Assembly (NCBI GenBank): GCA_014799385.1
Contig: JAAVIC010000027.1
Span: 62,001 to 126,000, forward strand
Direction: 5' to 3'
Length of the DNA stretch: 64,000 bases
DNA from: Oscillospiraceae bacterium
GTDB lineage: Bacteria; Bacillota; Clostridia; Oscillospirales; Ruminococcaceae
Shown in pieces: positions 41,044 through 49,720 of the stretch. Position numbers and translations under genes: made by a program. The notes beneath the pieces are model-generated. The model had not been told where the DNA came from and did no database searches. It saw nothing but the letters and a program-made list of their open reading frames with translations. The number at the start of each line of letters is the position of its first letter. Within the stretch, counting starts at the first letter, position 1.

Positions 41044-42897
41044 TCAACCGTATTCCTTTTCCGCCCAACCGATAAACTCCTCGATTTCATTCTCCTTTAC
41101 ATCGAGCTTCAGCTTACCGTTTTTGAGAGCCTCATAAACCTCGCGCGCCTCGGCGAGCTTATACTCGTCATCGCCGCAAAGCACATTGAACACTCCCCTT
41201 AAATCCCAGAAATTGTCTTTCGGGTGATTTCTTAAATGCATCATCGCAAGCCCCTTGATGTTTTTCGCGTTCACCTTCTTAAATTGCGAAAGGAAATAAC
41301 GCGTGCCTGTTTCAGACGCGGTAGTGCTCTGCTCTATCAAAAGATTTTTGATTTTCTCGCAGTACTCCTTATCGTTGATGTCAACCCATCGATAAACTAT
41401 CGTTGTTGTTGAGCCGACTGTCGGATATTTTATGAATATATCGGTAAACGCGCCCTTTATCGGCTGATTTATAGGCTTTGAGCGAAACGATATATATTTT
41501 TCACCATCCGCGTAATCAACCTGTCTGAAAGCCAGACGATATTCTCCCTCGCCGAAACAGATTAAATTCATGACTCTGTAAATCGGGCTGTTGGTTCTAT
41601 CATCATGTATAACATTGCGTATTTTATACGGAGCGCTGTACACTTTCTTAACCTGTTCCTCAAACCACTCGGAGCAATCCTCATCGCCCAGAAGCCGCGC
41701 GACAGCCTCTGCGTAAACATAACAACCCTTCATCTTGGAATCATTGTTCAGCTCAATCGCCAGCTTTCGGAGATTTTCATCGCCCGTCTTAATAATGGTT
41801 TTACCGAGAGCGGAACTCAGCAAATCCATATCCTTTTCCCTGTTGTCGTATTCGCGGTATATCTTCTCGATTTCCGTGCCGAATTTTCCGCTGAGTGCCG
41901 CGATTATATCGCTCGCGCTGATATTGTACTTTTGTTCCGTCTTGTTTTCCCCCATCTTGGCAAGTGTGATTTTATTGCCGCTCTTATCCACGAGAACCGT
42001 ATCGATAAGCCGCACGGTAAGTTCACTTGCCCACTTGGACGAAACGTTTTCCATAAGCTCAAGAACCTCAACGGGCTTTTTCTTTGAGTATTCCTCGAAA
42101 AACGCGGCGGATTTCTCACAATCCAGCGTAATCAATGCCGACATAGCGGCTGTTTTCATTTTGCCCTTTTCGGTCTTAGTAAGCTCTATCAGCTTATCGG
42201 CATTGCCTACATCGTGGCATAGCGCGTAAATCAGCGCTTTTCGAACGTCCTTTTCGGAGCTTTCGAGCTGCTCCAAATAAAACGCGTTCTCGGACGAGCC
42301 GCCGAGAGTTTCAATCACTTGAATGCGCCGAACCATCTCCTTTTTGCCTTTGGGGTCAAATCCCATTTTCAGCAGCAGGATCATCGAGCTGTCCATACCC
42401 TCCACTGCTTCCGTGACATCATCGGCAAGTTCCGAGTAACTCGCGCCCATACCCGTTACCAGGGCGGGACGCACTCGATAATCCCGTAACAATTCGGGGC
42501 TGTTTTCCGCGACATCCTTAAATGTGTTGTAATTGCCGCTGCCCTTGGTGGTAAGCGCGTCAATTATCGCCGAGAGCCGAGAATACGGCACGTTGAGTAT
42601 CTCCCCGCCGCCGAGGGTTTCCAAATCGGAAATATCGCTCTTTACATCAAGCGTTCCGAGCGTGGTAATTACGGAATCCACAAGTGTAATCGCATCCAGA
42701 AGATTCGCGGGAGAATTATCCAAAAGAAGATTGTTCGTCATTTCGTTTATCTTCGCGAACACGGGAGACGCCTTGGCAAGCGGCGCAAAACCCTCCACTG
42801 CCTTTTTCAAGCGAAAATCCTCGGACAGCAGATTCGTTCCCGCGATTGCCGCCGCTCTCAGCCGGGATTTAAGCTCGTATATCGGTGCTAAATTCAT
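41044..42897 (-). CDS. HEAT-like repeat protein, paralogue 3 of the cluster
   Basis: A 617-residue helical protein with no signal peptide or TM helix. The first ~95 residues are almost the same as in the two upstream paralogues (YELKSRLRAAAIAGTNLLSE at the start, SPANLLDAITLVDSVITTLG near 60-80). From about residue 180, HEAT-like helical repeats are seen ('SSEKDVRKALIYALCHD', 'KMKTAAMSALITLD'). The C-terminal 200 residues are more diverged. Such alpha-solenoids usually scaffold or recognise partners. MolR/YehI-like (DUF4132) proteins hold the equivalent place in the yeh cluster, but homology to them is not certain. Confidence 0.78.
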   Translation of the reverse strand: MNLAPIYELKSRLRAAAIAGTNLLSEDFRLKKAVEGFAPLAKASPVFAKINEMTNNLLLDNSPANLLDAITLVDSVITTLGTLDVKSDISDLETLGGGEILNVPYSRLSAIIDALTTKGSGNYNTFKDVAENSPELLRDYRVRPALVTGMGASYSELADDVTEAVEGMDSSMILLLKMGFDPKGKKEMVRRIQVIETLGGSSENAFYLEQLESSEKDVRKALIYALCHDVGNADKLIELTKTEKGKMKTAAMSALITLDCEKSAAFFEEYSKKKPVEVLELMENVSSKWASELTVRLIDTVLVDKSGNKITLAKMGENKTEQKYNISASDIIAALSGKFGTEIEKIYREYDNREKDMDLLSSALGKTIIKTGDENLRKLAIELNNDSKMKGCYVYAEAVARLLGDEDCSEWFEEQVKKVYSAPYKIRNVIHDDRTNSPIYRVMNLICFGEGEYRLAFRQVDYADGEKYISFRSKPINQPIKGAFTDIFIKYPTVGSTTTIVYRWVDINDKEYCEKIKNLLIEQSTTASETGTRYFLSQFKKVNAKNIKGLAMMHLRNHPKDNFWDLRGVFNVLCGDDEYKLAEAREVYEALKNGKLKLDVKENEIEEFIGWAEKEYG

Positions 42898-42907
42898 ATC
42901 TTAATTT

Positions 42908-43016
42908 GCAAATTCCGCACCGCCCGAATAAAAAGTGCTTTGCACTTTTTATTCGGGATAGCCTCGCCGCGAAAGCTCCACTGCGTTACGCTTCCGTGGC
43001 GGCTTGCGAAATTTGC
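42908..43016. repeat. Cloverleaf intergenic repeat, copy 4 (between HEAT paralogues 2 and 3)
   Basis: The outer arms GCAAATTCCGCACCGCC and GGCGGCTTGCGAAATTTGC pair imperfectly. Hairpin one is CCCGAATAAAAAGTG..CACTTTTTATTCGGG (15 bp, perfect). Hairpin two is CCGCGAAAGC..GCTTCCGTGG. The junction is ATAGCCTCGCC. Most similar to copy 1 at 13298. Confidence 0.82.
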
Positions 43017-43042
43017 CATCCTCTCTTTCGTTTTATTTTAAG

Positions 43043-44926
43043 TTACAAAGTTTCCCTGTTCGCGTCAAGCCAATTCCTGAGTAATCTTATTTGTTGCTCA
43101 TCGGGTTTGTATAGCAATTTGCGCTTGGCAGCAAGCTCAATCAATTGTTCGGCTTCGGCGATTTTGAAATCGCGGTCGCCCAAAATCATCATCTTAAAGC
43201 ATTTATTCATCAGATATGTGTCCCACCTGTCCATATCCTTAGCGTAAACATAGGCAAGTCCCTTGACATTTCGAGCGCCGCATCGTTTCAAAAGATGAAT
43301 ATCCGTCCGTTCTAATGGGAACTTCTGAATATAATCCGAAACGCGTTTACACATTTCCTTGTCATCGGGATTGATAAATTCATAAATCACCCTCTCAAAG
43401 TACGGTCCATGCATTGCCCAATTCTTCATATCAACATTATCGCCCTTGTAATAGGTGAGGATAAGGTCGGTAACTTTGGTAGCAATGGGCTGACGGAGCT
43501 TTCCGTAGTTGAATATGGGTTTGTCAATAAGCTCGTTATCGGCATAAAGCTGCCCGGAAATAACGTAATGCCCGTTACGGAGATAAACGCTCTCCAACGG
43601 TTTTAAAAGCGAGTTGTCCATAAGATCCCTATCGGTGGGAACGCTGTCCAGTTTTTCTTTCAACCACGGAAGGCAGTCCTCATCGCTCGTAAGCCGCGCG
43701 AAAACCTCTGACAGCGGGTACCTGCCCTTCATTATGGACTGCGTGTTAAGTTCAATCGCGAGCTTCTTCAAGCCGTCATCGTCCGTTTGAATTATGGATT
43801 CACCGAGTACGCGGTCAAGCTGCCACACGGGGAGCTCCCGGTTTATAATATCCGGGTCGAAATTCTGAGTTTGACGGAACTCGCGGTAGATTTCCTCGAC
43901 CTCGGGACCGAACTTCCCCATAAGCGCGTAAATGCAGTCCATCCACGCGGCTTTGTCCTTGCCCGGAGTCTTATTGGGGGCATGCGAGAGCGGGTACGGA
44001 CTTCCGAAATTGTCCGTCAGAAGCCGCTCCATAAGCTCCGCAGTGAGTACGCTCGTCCACCGTGACGAGCCGTAACGGATAAGTAAAAAAATCTCATAGC
44101 GTTTTTTCTCTGCGTACTCGCGGATATATTTCTCCGCCTCGGGGCTGTCGATATTGATTATCGCGCCCAAAGCAGCCTGCTTGAACTTGCCCTTTTCGGT
44201 TTTTGAAAGTTCAATCAGCCGGTCGAGATTTTCCGCGTTAAACCGTAACGCATATATAAGCCGCCGACGCATCAGCTTTTCGGAATTGTCGAGGTGTGTG
44301 AGATAGAAATCGTTCTCAGCCGCTCCGCCGAAATCCTCAATAAAATTGAATCGGCGCAACATCTCCGAGCCGCCCTTGGGGTCGAATCCCTTTTTCAGCA
44401 ACGGCAGCATGCGGCTGCCGATTTTATCAACTATTTTCTCCGCCAAATCCGCTGTTTCGGAATATTTCGCGCCTAATGCCTTTACAACAGGCTCAGTAAC
44501 GCGGTAATCGTTGAACAGCTCGGGGTTATTATCCCACGCGTCGCGAACGATTTCGTATTTACCGCTGCCCGGAGTCGTCAGCGCGTCAATAAGAGACTTC
44601 AGCTTAGAGCACGGTATATCCATAATTTCCGCCTCAAATTCGCAGAGCGGCAAGTCCTCGATTTCGTCCTTCACGTCAAGCGTTCCGAGCGTGGTAATTA
44701 CGGAATCCACCAGTGTAATCGTATCAAGCAGATTCGCGGGGGAATTATCCGCAAGAAGAGCGTTCGTCATTTCGTTTATCTTCGCGAACACGGGAGATGC
44801 CTTGGCAAGCGGTGCAAAACCCTCCACTGCCTTTTTCAGGCGGAAGTCCTCGGACAGCAGATTTGTTCCCGCGATTGCCGCCGCCCTCAGACGAGACTTA
44901 AGCTCATAAATAGGTGCAATATTCAT
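43043..44926 (-). CDS. HEAT-like repeat protein, paralogue 2 of the cluster
   Basis: The 627-residue member of the tandem family has the same constant N-terminal ~95 residues, with SPANLLDTITLVDSVITTLG. A divergent central part follows (LPLCEFEAEIMDIPCSKLKS, then DNNPELFNDYRVTEPVVKAL) before HEAT-like helices ('NSEKLMRRRLIYALRFNA', 'KFKQAALGAIINID'). It starts 1 bp after the preceding paralogue with GGAGGATAAT, i.e. translationally coupled. It is soluble and cytoplasmic by sequence. Of the three, its C-terminal half is the most diverged, which suggests distinct partners or ligands. Confidence 0.78.
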   Translation of the reverse strand: MNIAPIYELKSRLRAAAIAGTNLLSEDFRLKKAVEGFAPLAKASPVFAKINEMTNALLADNSPANLLDTITLVDSVITTLGTLDVKDEIEDLPLCEFEAEIMDIPCSKLKSLIDALTTPGSGKYEIVRDAWDNNPELFNDYRVTEPVVKALGAKYSETADLAEKIVDKIGSRMLPLLKKGFDPKGGSEMLRRFNFIEDFGGAAENDFYLTHLDNSEKLMRRRLIYALRFNAENLDRLIELSKTEKGKFKQAALGAIINIDSPEAEKYIREYAEKKRYEIFLLIRYGSSRWTSVLTAELMERLLTDNFGSPYPLSHAPNKTPGKDKAAWMDCIYALMGKFGPEVEEIYREFRQTQNFDPDIINRELPVWQLDRVLGESIIQTDDDGLKKLAIELNTQSIMKGRYPLSEVFARLTSDEDCLPWLKEKLDSVPTDRDLMDNSLLKPLESVYLRNGHYVISGQLYADNELIDKPIFNYGKLRQPIATKVTDLILTYYKGDNVDMKNWAMHGPYFERVIYEFINPDDKEMCKRVSDYIQKFPLERTDIHLLKRCGARNVKGLAYVYAKDMDRWDTYLMNKCFKMMILGDRDFKIAEAEQLIELAAKRKLLYKPDEQQIRLLRNWLDANRETL

Positions 44927-44927
44927 A

Positions 44928-46769
44928 TTATCCTCCTACAAACCAATGACCATATCTCAGAGCAATCCATTCCTTAAATTTGTCAACATCAAACCACGAC
45001 GGCTTTTCTTTTTGTGCAAGTTCAAGAACCATTCTAGCCTGTTCAATCCGATAATCGTCATCACCCGGCATATCTTGAATCACTCTTTCCACACTTGATG
45101 TAAATCCCTTATCCATCACGTTTTTAAGATAATTCACGGCGAGATTTTCCACATTGTAAAACCCGCATTTTTTCAATGCCGCGCACCAGTTCTCCTCATC
45201 GGTGTGGACTTTTTCGGGTTTAATAGCCGTAAGCCGCCTTAGGAAATAATCCCCGACTTTCGCGCAGTATTCGCGGTCGCTCTCATCGATCCAGCCTTCC
45301 AGAATGAAATCATACCCCCAACAAGGGCAGCTCATCATCGCGTCGGAAATCGCTCCCTTTATCGAATGAATCACCTCTCGCGGATCGTTCATAACCCACC
45401 CGTCCGAAATCGGGTCGTAGCACCTGTTCATCAGATAATACTTACCGTCCGAAAGGTATATTGTCCGCAGAACCGTGATTATACCTGCGTCCTTGTTCTT
45501 GGCAAGCTCATTATACCCTGCCTTGATCCGCTCCGTGAACCATTCCGAGCTGTCCTCTTCCGACAGCAGCCGTATAACGGCTTCCGAGCAGACATAGCAG
45601 TCCTTTGTTTTCGGCGAGGAATTAAGCTCCAAGGCAAGAGATTTCATACCCTCGTCATCGGTTACGAGAATCGATGTTTTAAGCTTCCTGTCCAATGCGG
45701 GCATTCTTTCCTCGCAGTAAAATTCACGATAAATCTTCTCGATATCCGCGCCCCATTTTCCCCAGAGAGATGCCTCCAAAGCCCAGAAATCCGATTTTTT
45801 CAGCTTGACTTTATCAACGTCTGCCGCCTCGGAAAGCGTGATTTTATTGCCGTTTTTGTCGACAAGCAATTCGTTAATAAGCCGCGCAGCAAGCTCACCG
45901 GTCCACTTTGAGGAAACACGCGCCAGAGCGCAGATTACCTCGGCGGGCTTTTTCTCCGAATATTCGGTTACAAACTCAATGGCTTTCTCACATTCAAGCG
46001 AAATAAGCGCAGAAAGAGCGGCTTCCTTTGCCTTGTTTTTCTCGGTCTTGATAAGATCAATCAGCTTTTCCGCATTGGAGTCATCGTGACGGAGCGCGTA
46101 TATCAACGCTTTCCGCACGTCCTTCTCAGATTCTTCGAGCTGTTCAAGATAGAACTCGTTCTCAGCCGCTCCCGCGATATTCTCAATCGCCCTGACGCGC
46201 TGAACCATTTCTTTCTTACCCTTTGGGTCGAATCCGCGCTTCAGAAACGGAATCATCCCGCTTCCCATTTCACTGACAACCTCAAACACAGCGTCCGCAA
46301 GTTCGGTATAACTCGCGCCCAGACCCGCCGCCAGAGCGGGATATACGCGGTAATCCCGCAGTAATTCGGGGTTATTCTCCCGAATATCATTGAAAGTGTT
46401 GAATTTTCCGCTGCCCTTGGCAGTAAGCGAGTTGATAGCCACAGAGAGCCGCGAATACGGAATTTCAAGAATCTCACCGCCGCCGATAGTTTCCAAATCG
46501 GAAATTTCGCTCTTTGTTTCGACAGTTCCAAGCGTAGTAATAACCGCGTCTACAAGCGTAATCGTATCGAGGAGATTCGCGGGGGAATTATCCGCAAGAA
46601 GAGCGTTCGTCATTTCGCCGATTTTTGCGAACACGGGCGACGCTTTTTCAAGCGGCGCAAAACCCTCCACTGCCTTTTTCAGACGAAAGTCCTCTGACAG
46701 CAGATTTGTTCCCGCGATTGCCGCCGCCCTCAGGCGGGACTTAAGCTCATATATAGGTGTTAAGTTCAT
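44928..46769 (-). CDS. HEAT-like repeat protein, paralogue 1 of the cluster
   Basis: A 613-residue alpha-solenoid-like protein, first of the three paralogues to be transcribed. The N-terminal ~95 residues match the other two. HEAT-like units follow (for example 'ESEKDVRKALIYALRHD' and 'NKAKEAALSALISLE'), and a C-terminal part is rich in Trp and Cys (WGKWGADIEKIYREF, ENWCAALKKCGF). It lies 11 bp after the SWIM protein gene. It probably serves as scaffold or recognition subunit of the MoxR-vWA machine; this is inferred from fold and position. Confidence 0.78.
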   Translation of the reverse strand: MNLTPIYELKSRLRAAAIAGTNLLSEDFRLKKAVEGFAPLEKASPVFAKIGEMTNALLADNSPANLLDTITLVDAVITTLGTVETKSEISDLETIGGGEILEIPYSRLSVAINSLTAKGSGKFNTFNDIRENNPELLRDYRVYPALAAGLGASYTELADAVFEVVSEMGSGMIPFLKRGFDPKGKKEMVQRVRAIENIAGAAENEFYLEQLEESEKDVRKALIYALRHDDSNAEKLIDLIKTEKNKAKEAALSALISLECEKAIEFVTEYSEKKPAEVICALARVSSKWTGELAARLINELLVDKNGNKITLSEAADVDKVKLKKSDFWALEASLWGKWGADIEKIYREFYCEERMPALDRKLKTSILVTDDEGMKSLALELNSSPKTKDCYVCSEAVIRLLSEEDSSEWFTERIKAGYNELAKNKDAGIITVLRTIYLSDGKYYLMNRCYDPISDGWVMNDPREVIHSIKGAISDAMMSCPCWGYDFILEGWIDESDREYCAKVGDYFLRRLTAIKPEKVHTDEENWCAALKKCGFYNVENLAVNYLKNVMDKGFTSSVERVIQDMPGDDDYRIEQARMVLELAQKEKPSWFDVDKFKEWIALRYGHWFVGG

Positions 46770-46780
46770 AAAATGCCCCC

Positions 46781-48253
46781 TTAATACAGCAATCTGACGA
46801 TTCTGTTTTCGCCATTGGGGATTATGCAGAGCGGCTGTGCGACAAGACGCAGCTTTTCCGCGTTATACCAGAATCCGCATAATGCTGTGCCGTTTTGCAG
46901 CAGTTTTCTGTCGGGGAGCATTTCGATGTGTCCCACAGTCTTTTCGTCCTCGGGGAAGTCCTCCAACAGAATCGTGTCGCCGCATTCCTGTTTCAGAACA
47001 AGTCCGTCCGCGCATTTCCCTATTTTCTCAAACTCGACCAGCTTGTAGATTATCGGACTTGCCATCGCGTTTTTGAGCGTATTCTTGATGGCTTTCGCAT
47101 CATCCGAGAGCTTTTTCACCGCAAACGAGCGGATTTTGTCATAGTCCTCGCCGCTGTAATCACGGATATTCGCCGCGTCCCAACGCACACGCGCGTTCAT
47201 ATCCGCAGGATAGATCGCCATAGACGGAATCTCCGCCGTGCCGAACACAGAATCCTCTTCTTTTACGTATTTCAATGACTTCAGCGGACGGTAATTCTTC
47301 GTGAGGTATACCGTGCCGTCATCAAGGTCGCACCACGCGCCCGTGTCAATATACTCTCCGCGTGCCTCGTCAAACGTTACCCAGAATGACAACTGCGAGA
47401 GTTTTGCGTTCTTTTTGCACTTTCCGATATTTTCCAGCTCGGTGAGCTTCCACGCGCCGCCCAATTCCTCATAAAGAATCGTGTCGTCAAGCGTGGAATC
47501 GTCATTTTCGAGCTTTTGATTGATGTACTCACGTGACTTTTTAATCAAAGTATGCAGCTTTTCAAGAGTGTCTATTGCGTTGTCGTAGTGGCGCTCGGAC
47601 TTATCCTCCTGAAACCCGGTTACTTCAATAATCAGACGGTTGAACAATCTCTGCGGACCTACCAGATAGTAGTCTCCGAGCTGCTTTGAAAGGTTCTTAT
47701 ACGCGGAAAGCGATGTTCCGCCCATTGTGCCCAGACCCGCCGAAACAAGGTCATTCACTGCTTTCTCCACGAGGTCGAGTCCCTCAAGCTGTGTGCGGAG
47801 TTTTTTCGCGCGGGCGTTCTTGGCGGTCTTTGCCGCAGACGCTTTCTTCTTTTCGAGCTTTGCGCGCTCCTCATCGGTCATATCCTCAGGAGCTTTTTGA
47901 GGCGCGGATTTCGCTGCGATTTTGCCGCGTTTTCTTGCAACATCCTCGGGAATCTCGCAGATTTCAAACTCCTTGCCCGACATCATCTCGTACAGCAGTC
48001 CGATTGAATGTTTGCATGGAAACTGCCGCGAAGGGCAACTACAGCGGAATACGGGGTGGTCGGGGTCAATGTAATCCGCAGACGTGATGTAAGGATTCTT
48101 GCCGCTGCCATGACACTCGCCGATAAACAACGTGTCGTCCTCGGAGCGCGAGAGCTTCTTGAAATCCCCATTGTTGGAGATTTTTTTGCCGTTTGTCACT
48201 GCTGCAGCATTCGGCGCAATAGACTGAATAAACTGTTCGGTAATCTCTTTCAT
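46781..48253 (-). CDS. SWIM zinc-finger protein (YehQ-like), first gene of the MoxR-vWA cluster
   Basis: A 490-residue protein with an N-terminal SWIM motif C71-x-C73-x6-C80-x-H82 (FRCSCPSRQFPCKHSIGL), the zinc-chelating motif predicted to bind DNA, RNA or protein. A Lys/Ala-rich coiled coil (about 110-150) follows, then a large mixed domain with Trp/Asp-rich strands. This architecture is that of SWIM proteins found beside MoxR, DUF5682 and vWA genes (YehQ in E. coli). AAGGAGAATG precedes the ATG. A perfect promoter and a palindromic operator lie directly upstream. Confidence 0.87.
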   Translation of the reverse strand: MKEITEQFIQSIAPNAAAVTNGKKISNNGDFKKLSRSEDDTLFIGECHGSGKNPYITSADYIDPDHPVFRCSCPSRQFPCKHSIGLLYEMMSGKEFEICEIPEDVARKRGKIAAKSAPQKAPEDMTDEERAKLEKKKASAAKTAKNARAKKLRTQLEGLDLVEKAVNDLVSAGLGTMGGTSLSAYKNLSKQLGDYYLVGPQRLFNRLIIEVTGFQEDKSERHYDNAIDTLEKLHTLIKKSREYINQKLENDDSTLDDTILYEELGGAWKLTELENIGKCKKNAKLSQLSFWVTFDEARGEYIDTGAWCDLDDGTVYLTKNYRPLKSLKYVKEEDSVFGTAEIPSMAIYPADMNARVRWDAANIRDYSGEDYDKIRSFAVKKLSDDAKAIKNTLKNAMASPIIYKLVEFEKIGKCADGLVLKQECGDTILLEDFPEDEKTVGHIEMLPDRKLLQNGTALCGFWYNAEKLRLVAQPLCIIPNGENRIVRLLY

Positions 48254-48270
48254 AATACATTCTCCTTATG

Positions 48271-48287
48271 GAAATTATAGTAATTTC
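48271..48287 (-). promoter_or_regulatory. Palindromic operator candidate at the MoxR-vWA cluster promoter
   Basis: GAAATTA-CTA-TAATTTC on the minus strand is a perfect 7+3+7 inverted repeat that directly abuts the -10 and covers the transcription start. This is the position of a repressor site. Confidence 0.6.
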
Positions 48288-48316
48288 ATTATACACTATT
48301 TATGTAAAAATGTCAA
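48288..48316 (-). promoter_or_regulatory. Sigma-A promoter of the ten-gene cluster
   Basis: On the minus strand, TTGACA (48311-48316), a 17-bp spacer and TATAAT (48288-48293), an exact consensus pair, 34 bp before the SWIM gene. Confidence 0.92.
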
Positions 48317-48350
48317 GCAGATTGCCTAAATTTATGCAAAATGCCGAAAT

Positions 48351-48379
48351 AATCCCCGATGCGTAAAGCACCGGGGATT
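48351..48379 (-). terminator. Intrinsic terminator of the GntR/ABC operon
   Basis: The stem AATCCCCG / CGGGGATT is followed on the minus strand by ATTTCGGCATTTTG. It isolates the upstream ABC operon from the cluster promoter. Confidence 0.7.
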
Positions 48380-48412
48380 CGGACTTTATAATCAAGAGAA
48401 CCGTTGGAGAAT

Positions 48413-48859
48413 TTATGTAAATATATGAAAAAAACGTAATGCTGCGAAAACCACAAAAGCTGCCATAGGAATAAATATCGCGCTACCGGAAACAATGGTG
48501 ATTATGGCGTTTTTGTCGAATACCGCACGGCGAAGTCTGCAATACATTACATATACGTCCTTGTCGGGAACATAGAGTTTGTCACGCATTACCATCTCGC
48601 GCGGAAACATATTCGGCAGTTCCTCGTCACCAATCTTGTACACCGCCACCGGAAACCGCGATTCCTCATCGAACCGCGAAAACCGCGCGGTTACACGGCG
48701 GGAAACCGCAAGCAGAACGATACTCACCACGAAAAATCCCGCTGTCATAATCACACCTACGCAAATGATCCCGATTACCAACAGGGCAATATCCGACAGC
48801 CCAAAGCCGATAAACAACATCATTATGGCGATTAACACAAATCCGATCACAAATTCCAT
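48413..48859 (-). CDS. Membrane protein of unknown function, last gene of the GntR/ABC-2 operon
   Basis: A 148-residue protein starting at the ATG at 48859. Two N-terminal TM helices (about 3-25, 28-52) are followed by a basic linker (SRRVTARFSRFDEESRFP), a soluble segment (VYKIGDEELPNMFPREMVMRDKLYVPDKDVYVMYC) and a final TM helix (about 122-143). No family recognised. A 13-bp terminator hairpin lies between it and the 24-codon gene upstream. It is therefore expressed by read-through or from an unseen promoter. Confidence 0.65.
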   Translation of the reverse strand: MEFVIGFVLIAIMMLFIGFGLSDIALLVIGIICVGVIMTAGFFVVSIVLLAVSRRVTARFSRFDEESRFPVAVYKIGDEELPNMFPREMVMRDKLYVPDKDVYVMYCRLRRAVFDKNAIITIVSGSAIFIPMAAFVVFAALRFFHIFT

Positions 48860-48885
48860 AAAATCACCCGCGAATCCGATGAAAT

Positions 48886-48917
48886 AAAAGCAGCCGCTCA
48901 AGCAAGCGGCTGCTTTT
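48886..48917 (-). terminator. Strong hairpin between the 24-codon gene and the 148-codon membrane gene
   Basis: A perfect 13-bp stem AAAAGCAGCCGCT / AGCGGCTGCTTTT with a 6-nt loop. On the minus strand it ends in TTTTATTTC, typical of intrinsic termination inside an operon. Confidence 0.85.
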
Positions 48918-48919
48918 GA

Positions 48920-48994
48920 TTATCTTCTCTTTCTTTCCTTTTCTTCAAGAAACACGAAAAGAAATGTCAAACCTATTGCAATCCAAATAGCCAT
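48920..48994 (-). CDS. Very small membrane protein, 24 residues
   Basis: ATG at 48994 is preceded by GGAAGGAGG at 8 bases. It encodes MAIWIAIGLTFLFVFLEEK and a basic tail ERKRR, i.e. a single TM helix with a charged C-terminus. It lies 42 bp after the ABC-2 permease and immediately before a strong terminator. The excellent ribosome-binding site and placement in the GntR/ABC operon suggest a small accessory subunit of the exporter. It has no recognised family. Confidence 0.6.
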   Translation of the reverse strand: MAIWIAIGLTFLFVFLEEKERKRR

Positions 48995-49036
48995 ATGCTC
49001 TGCCTCCTTCCATTGTACCACATAATTCGGAATTTG

Positions 49037-49720
49037 TCAAATATCTCCCTCAACTGCTTTTCTGCTCGCCTTTCGGCAGATCACCACAATTGCCGCCGCG
49101 ATAACAGGGACTATGGCATACGCAATCACACGGAGCATTGTCACCGAAACCACACCGTTCATCACTCCGAACACCAGAGCAATAATTACGGCAGCAATCG
49201 CAAAAACCATTAGGATATACACGGGAGTTATCAGCCGCGCCTTGGATTTGTATCCCAGCACCACCGCCACAGAAAGTGTTATAATCTGCAAAAGCGCCAT
49301 CACAAATGGCATTGTAATCATTGGTTCAATCCGGATTTCCAAGATGATTGCGCCGATGATGTTACACACCAGCGAAATTGACGTCAGAATACCGATAATA
49401 ATCACTATTGTAAGCATTTTCGCACCGACGATTTGCTCTGCGGAAATCGGCATTGTGCGCTGCATTTTTGCCCACCCGGTGCGGTAATCATCGCTTATCG
49501 TATTCAGCATAAACGATGAGCATACGGTTATCGTCATATAATTAAGCATTCCGTAAACAAACACCCCAAAAAATCCCGGCATACCCATAAAGGCTTGCTG
49601 TGACTCCATATCCGGTGCCGAAAACCACATCAATATGTTTGGGTACAGCATTATGAAAATTCCGCCGATAATCTGGAATCTTACGTTGTAAATATCCTTG
49701 AGAATAAGCCCTTTCAACAC
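49037..49720 (-). CDS. ABC-2 type transporter permease, second subunit
   Basis: The 227-residue membrane protein has six hydrophobic segments (about 17-35, 48-70, 88-118, 122-145, 155-178, 190-215). It starts with MLKGLILKDIYNVRFQ, an N-terminal cytoplasmic helix characteristic of ABC-2 permeases, and contains SDDYRTGWAKMQRTMPIS, the typical cytoplasmic loop. It overlaps the upstream permease gene by 7 bp. Together with 49714-50439 and the ATPase it forms an exporter under GntR control. The substrate is unknown; YtrA-controlled systems often respond to wall-active agents. Confidence 0.82.
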   Translation of the reverse strand: MLKGLILKDIYNVRFQIIGGIFIMLYPNILMWFSAPDMESQQAFMGMPGFFGVFVYGMLNYMTITVCSSFMLNTISDDYRTGWAKMQRTMPISAEQIVGAKMLTIVIIIGILTSISLVCNIIGAIILEIRIEPMITMPFVMALLQIITLSVAVVLGYKSKARLITPVYILMVFAIAAVIIALVFGVMNGVVSVTMLRVIAYAIVPVIAAAIVVICRKASRKAVEGDI

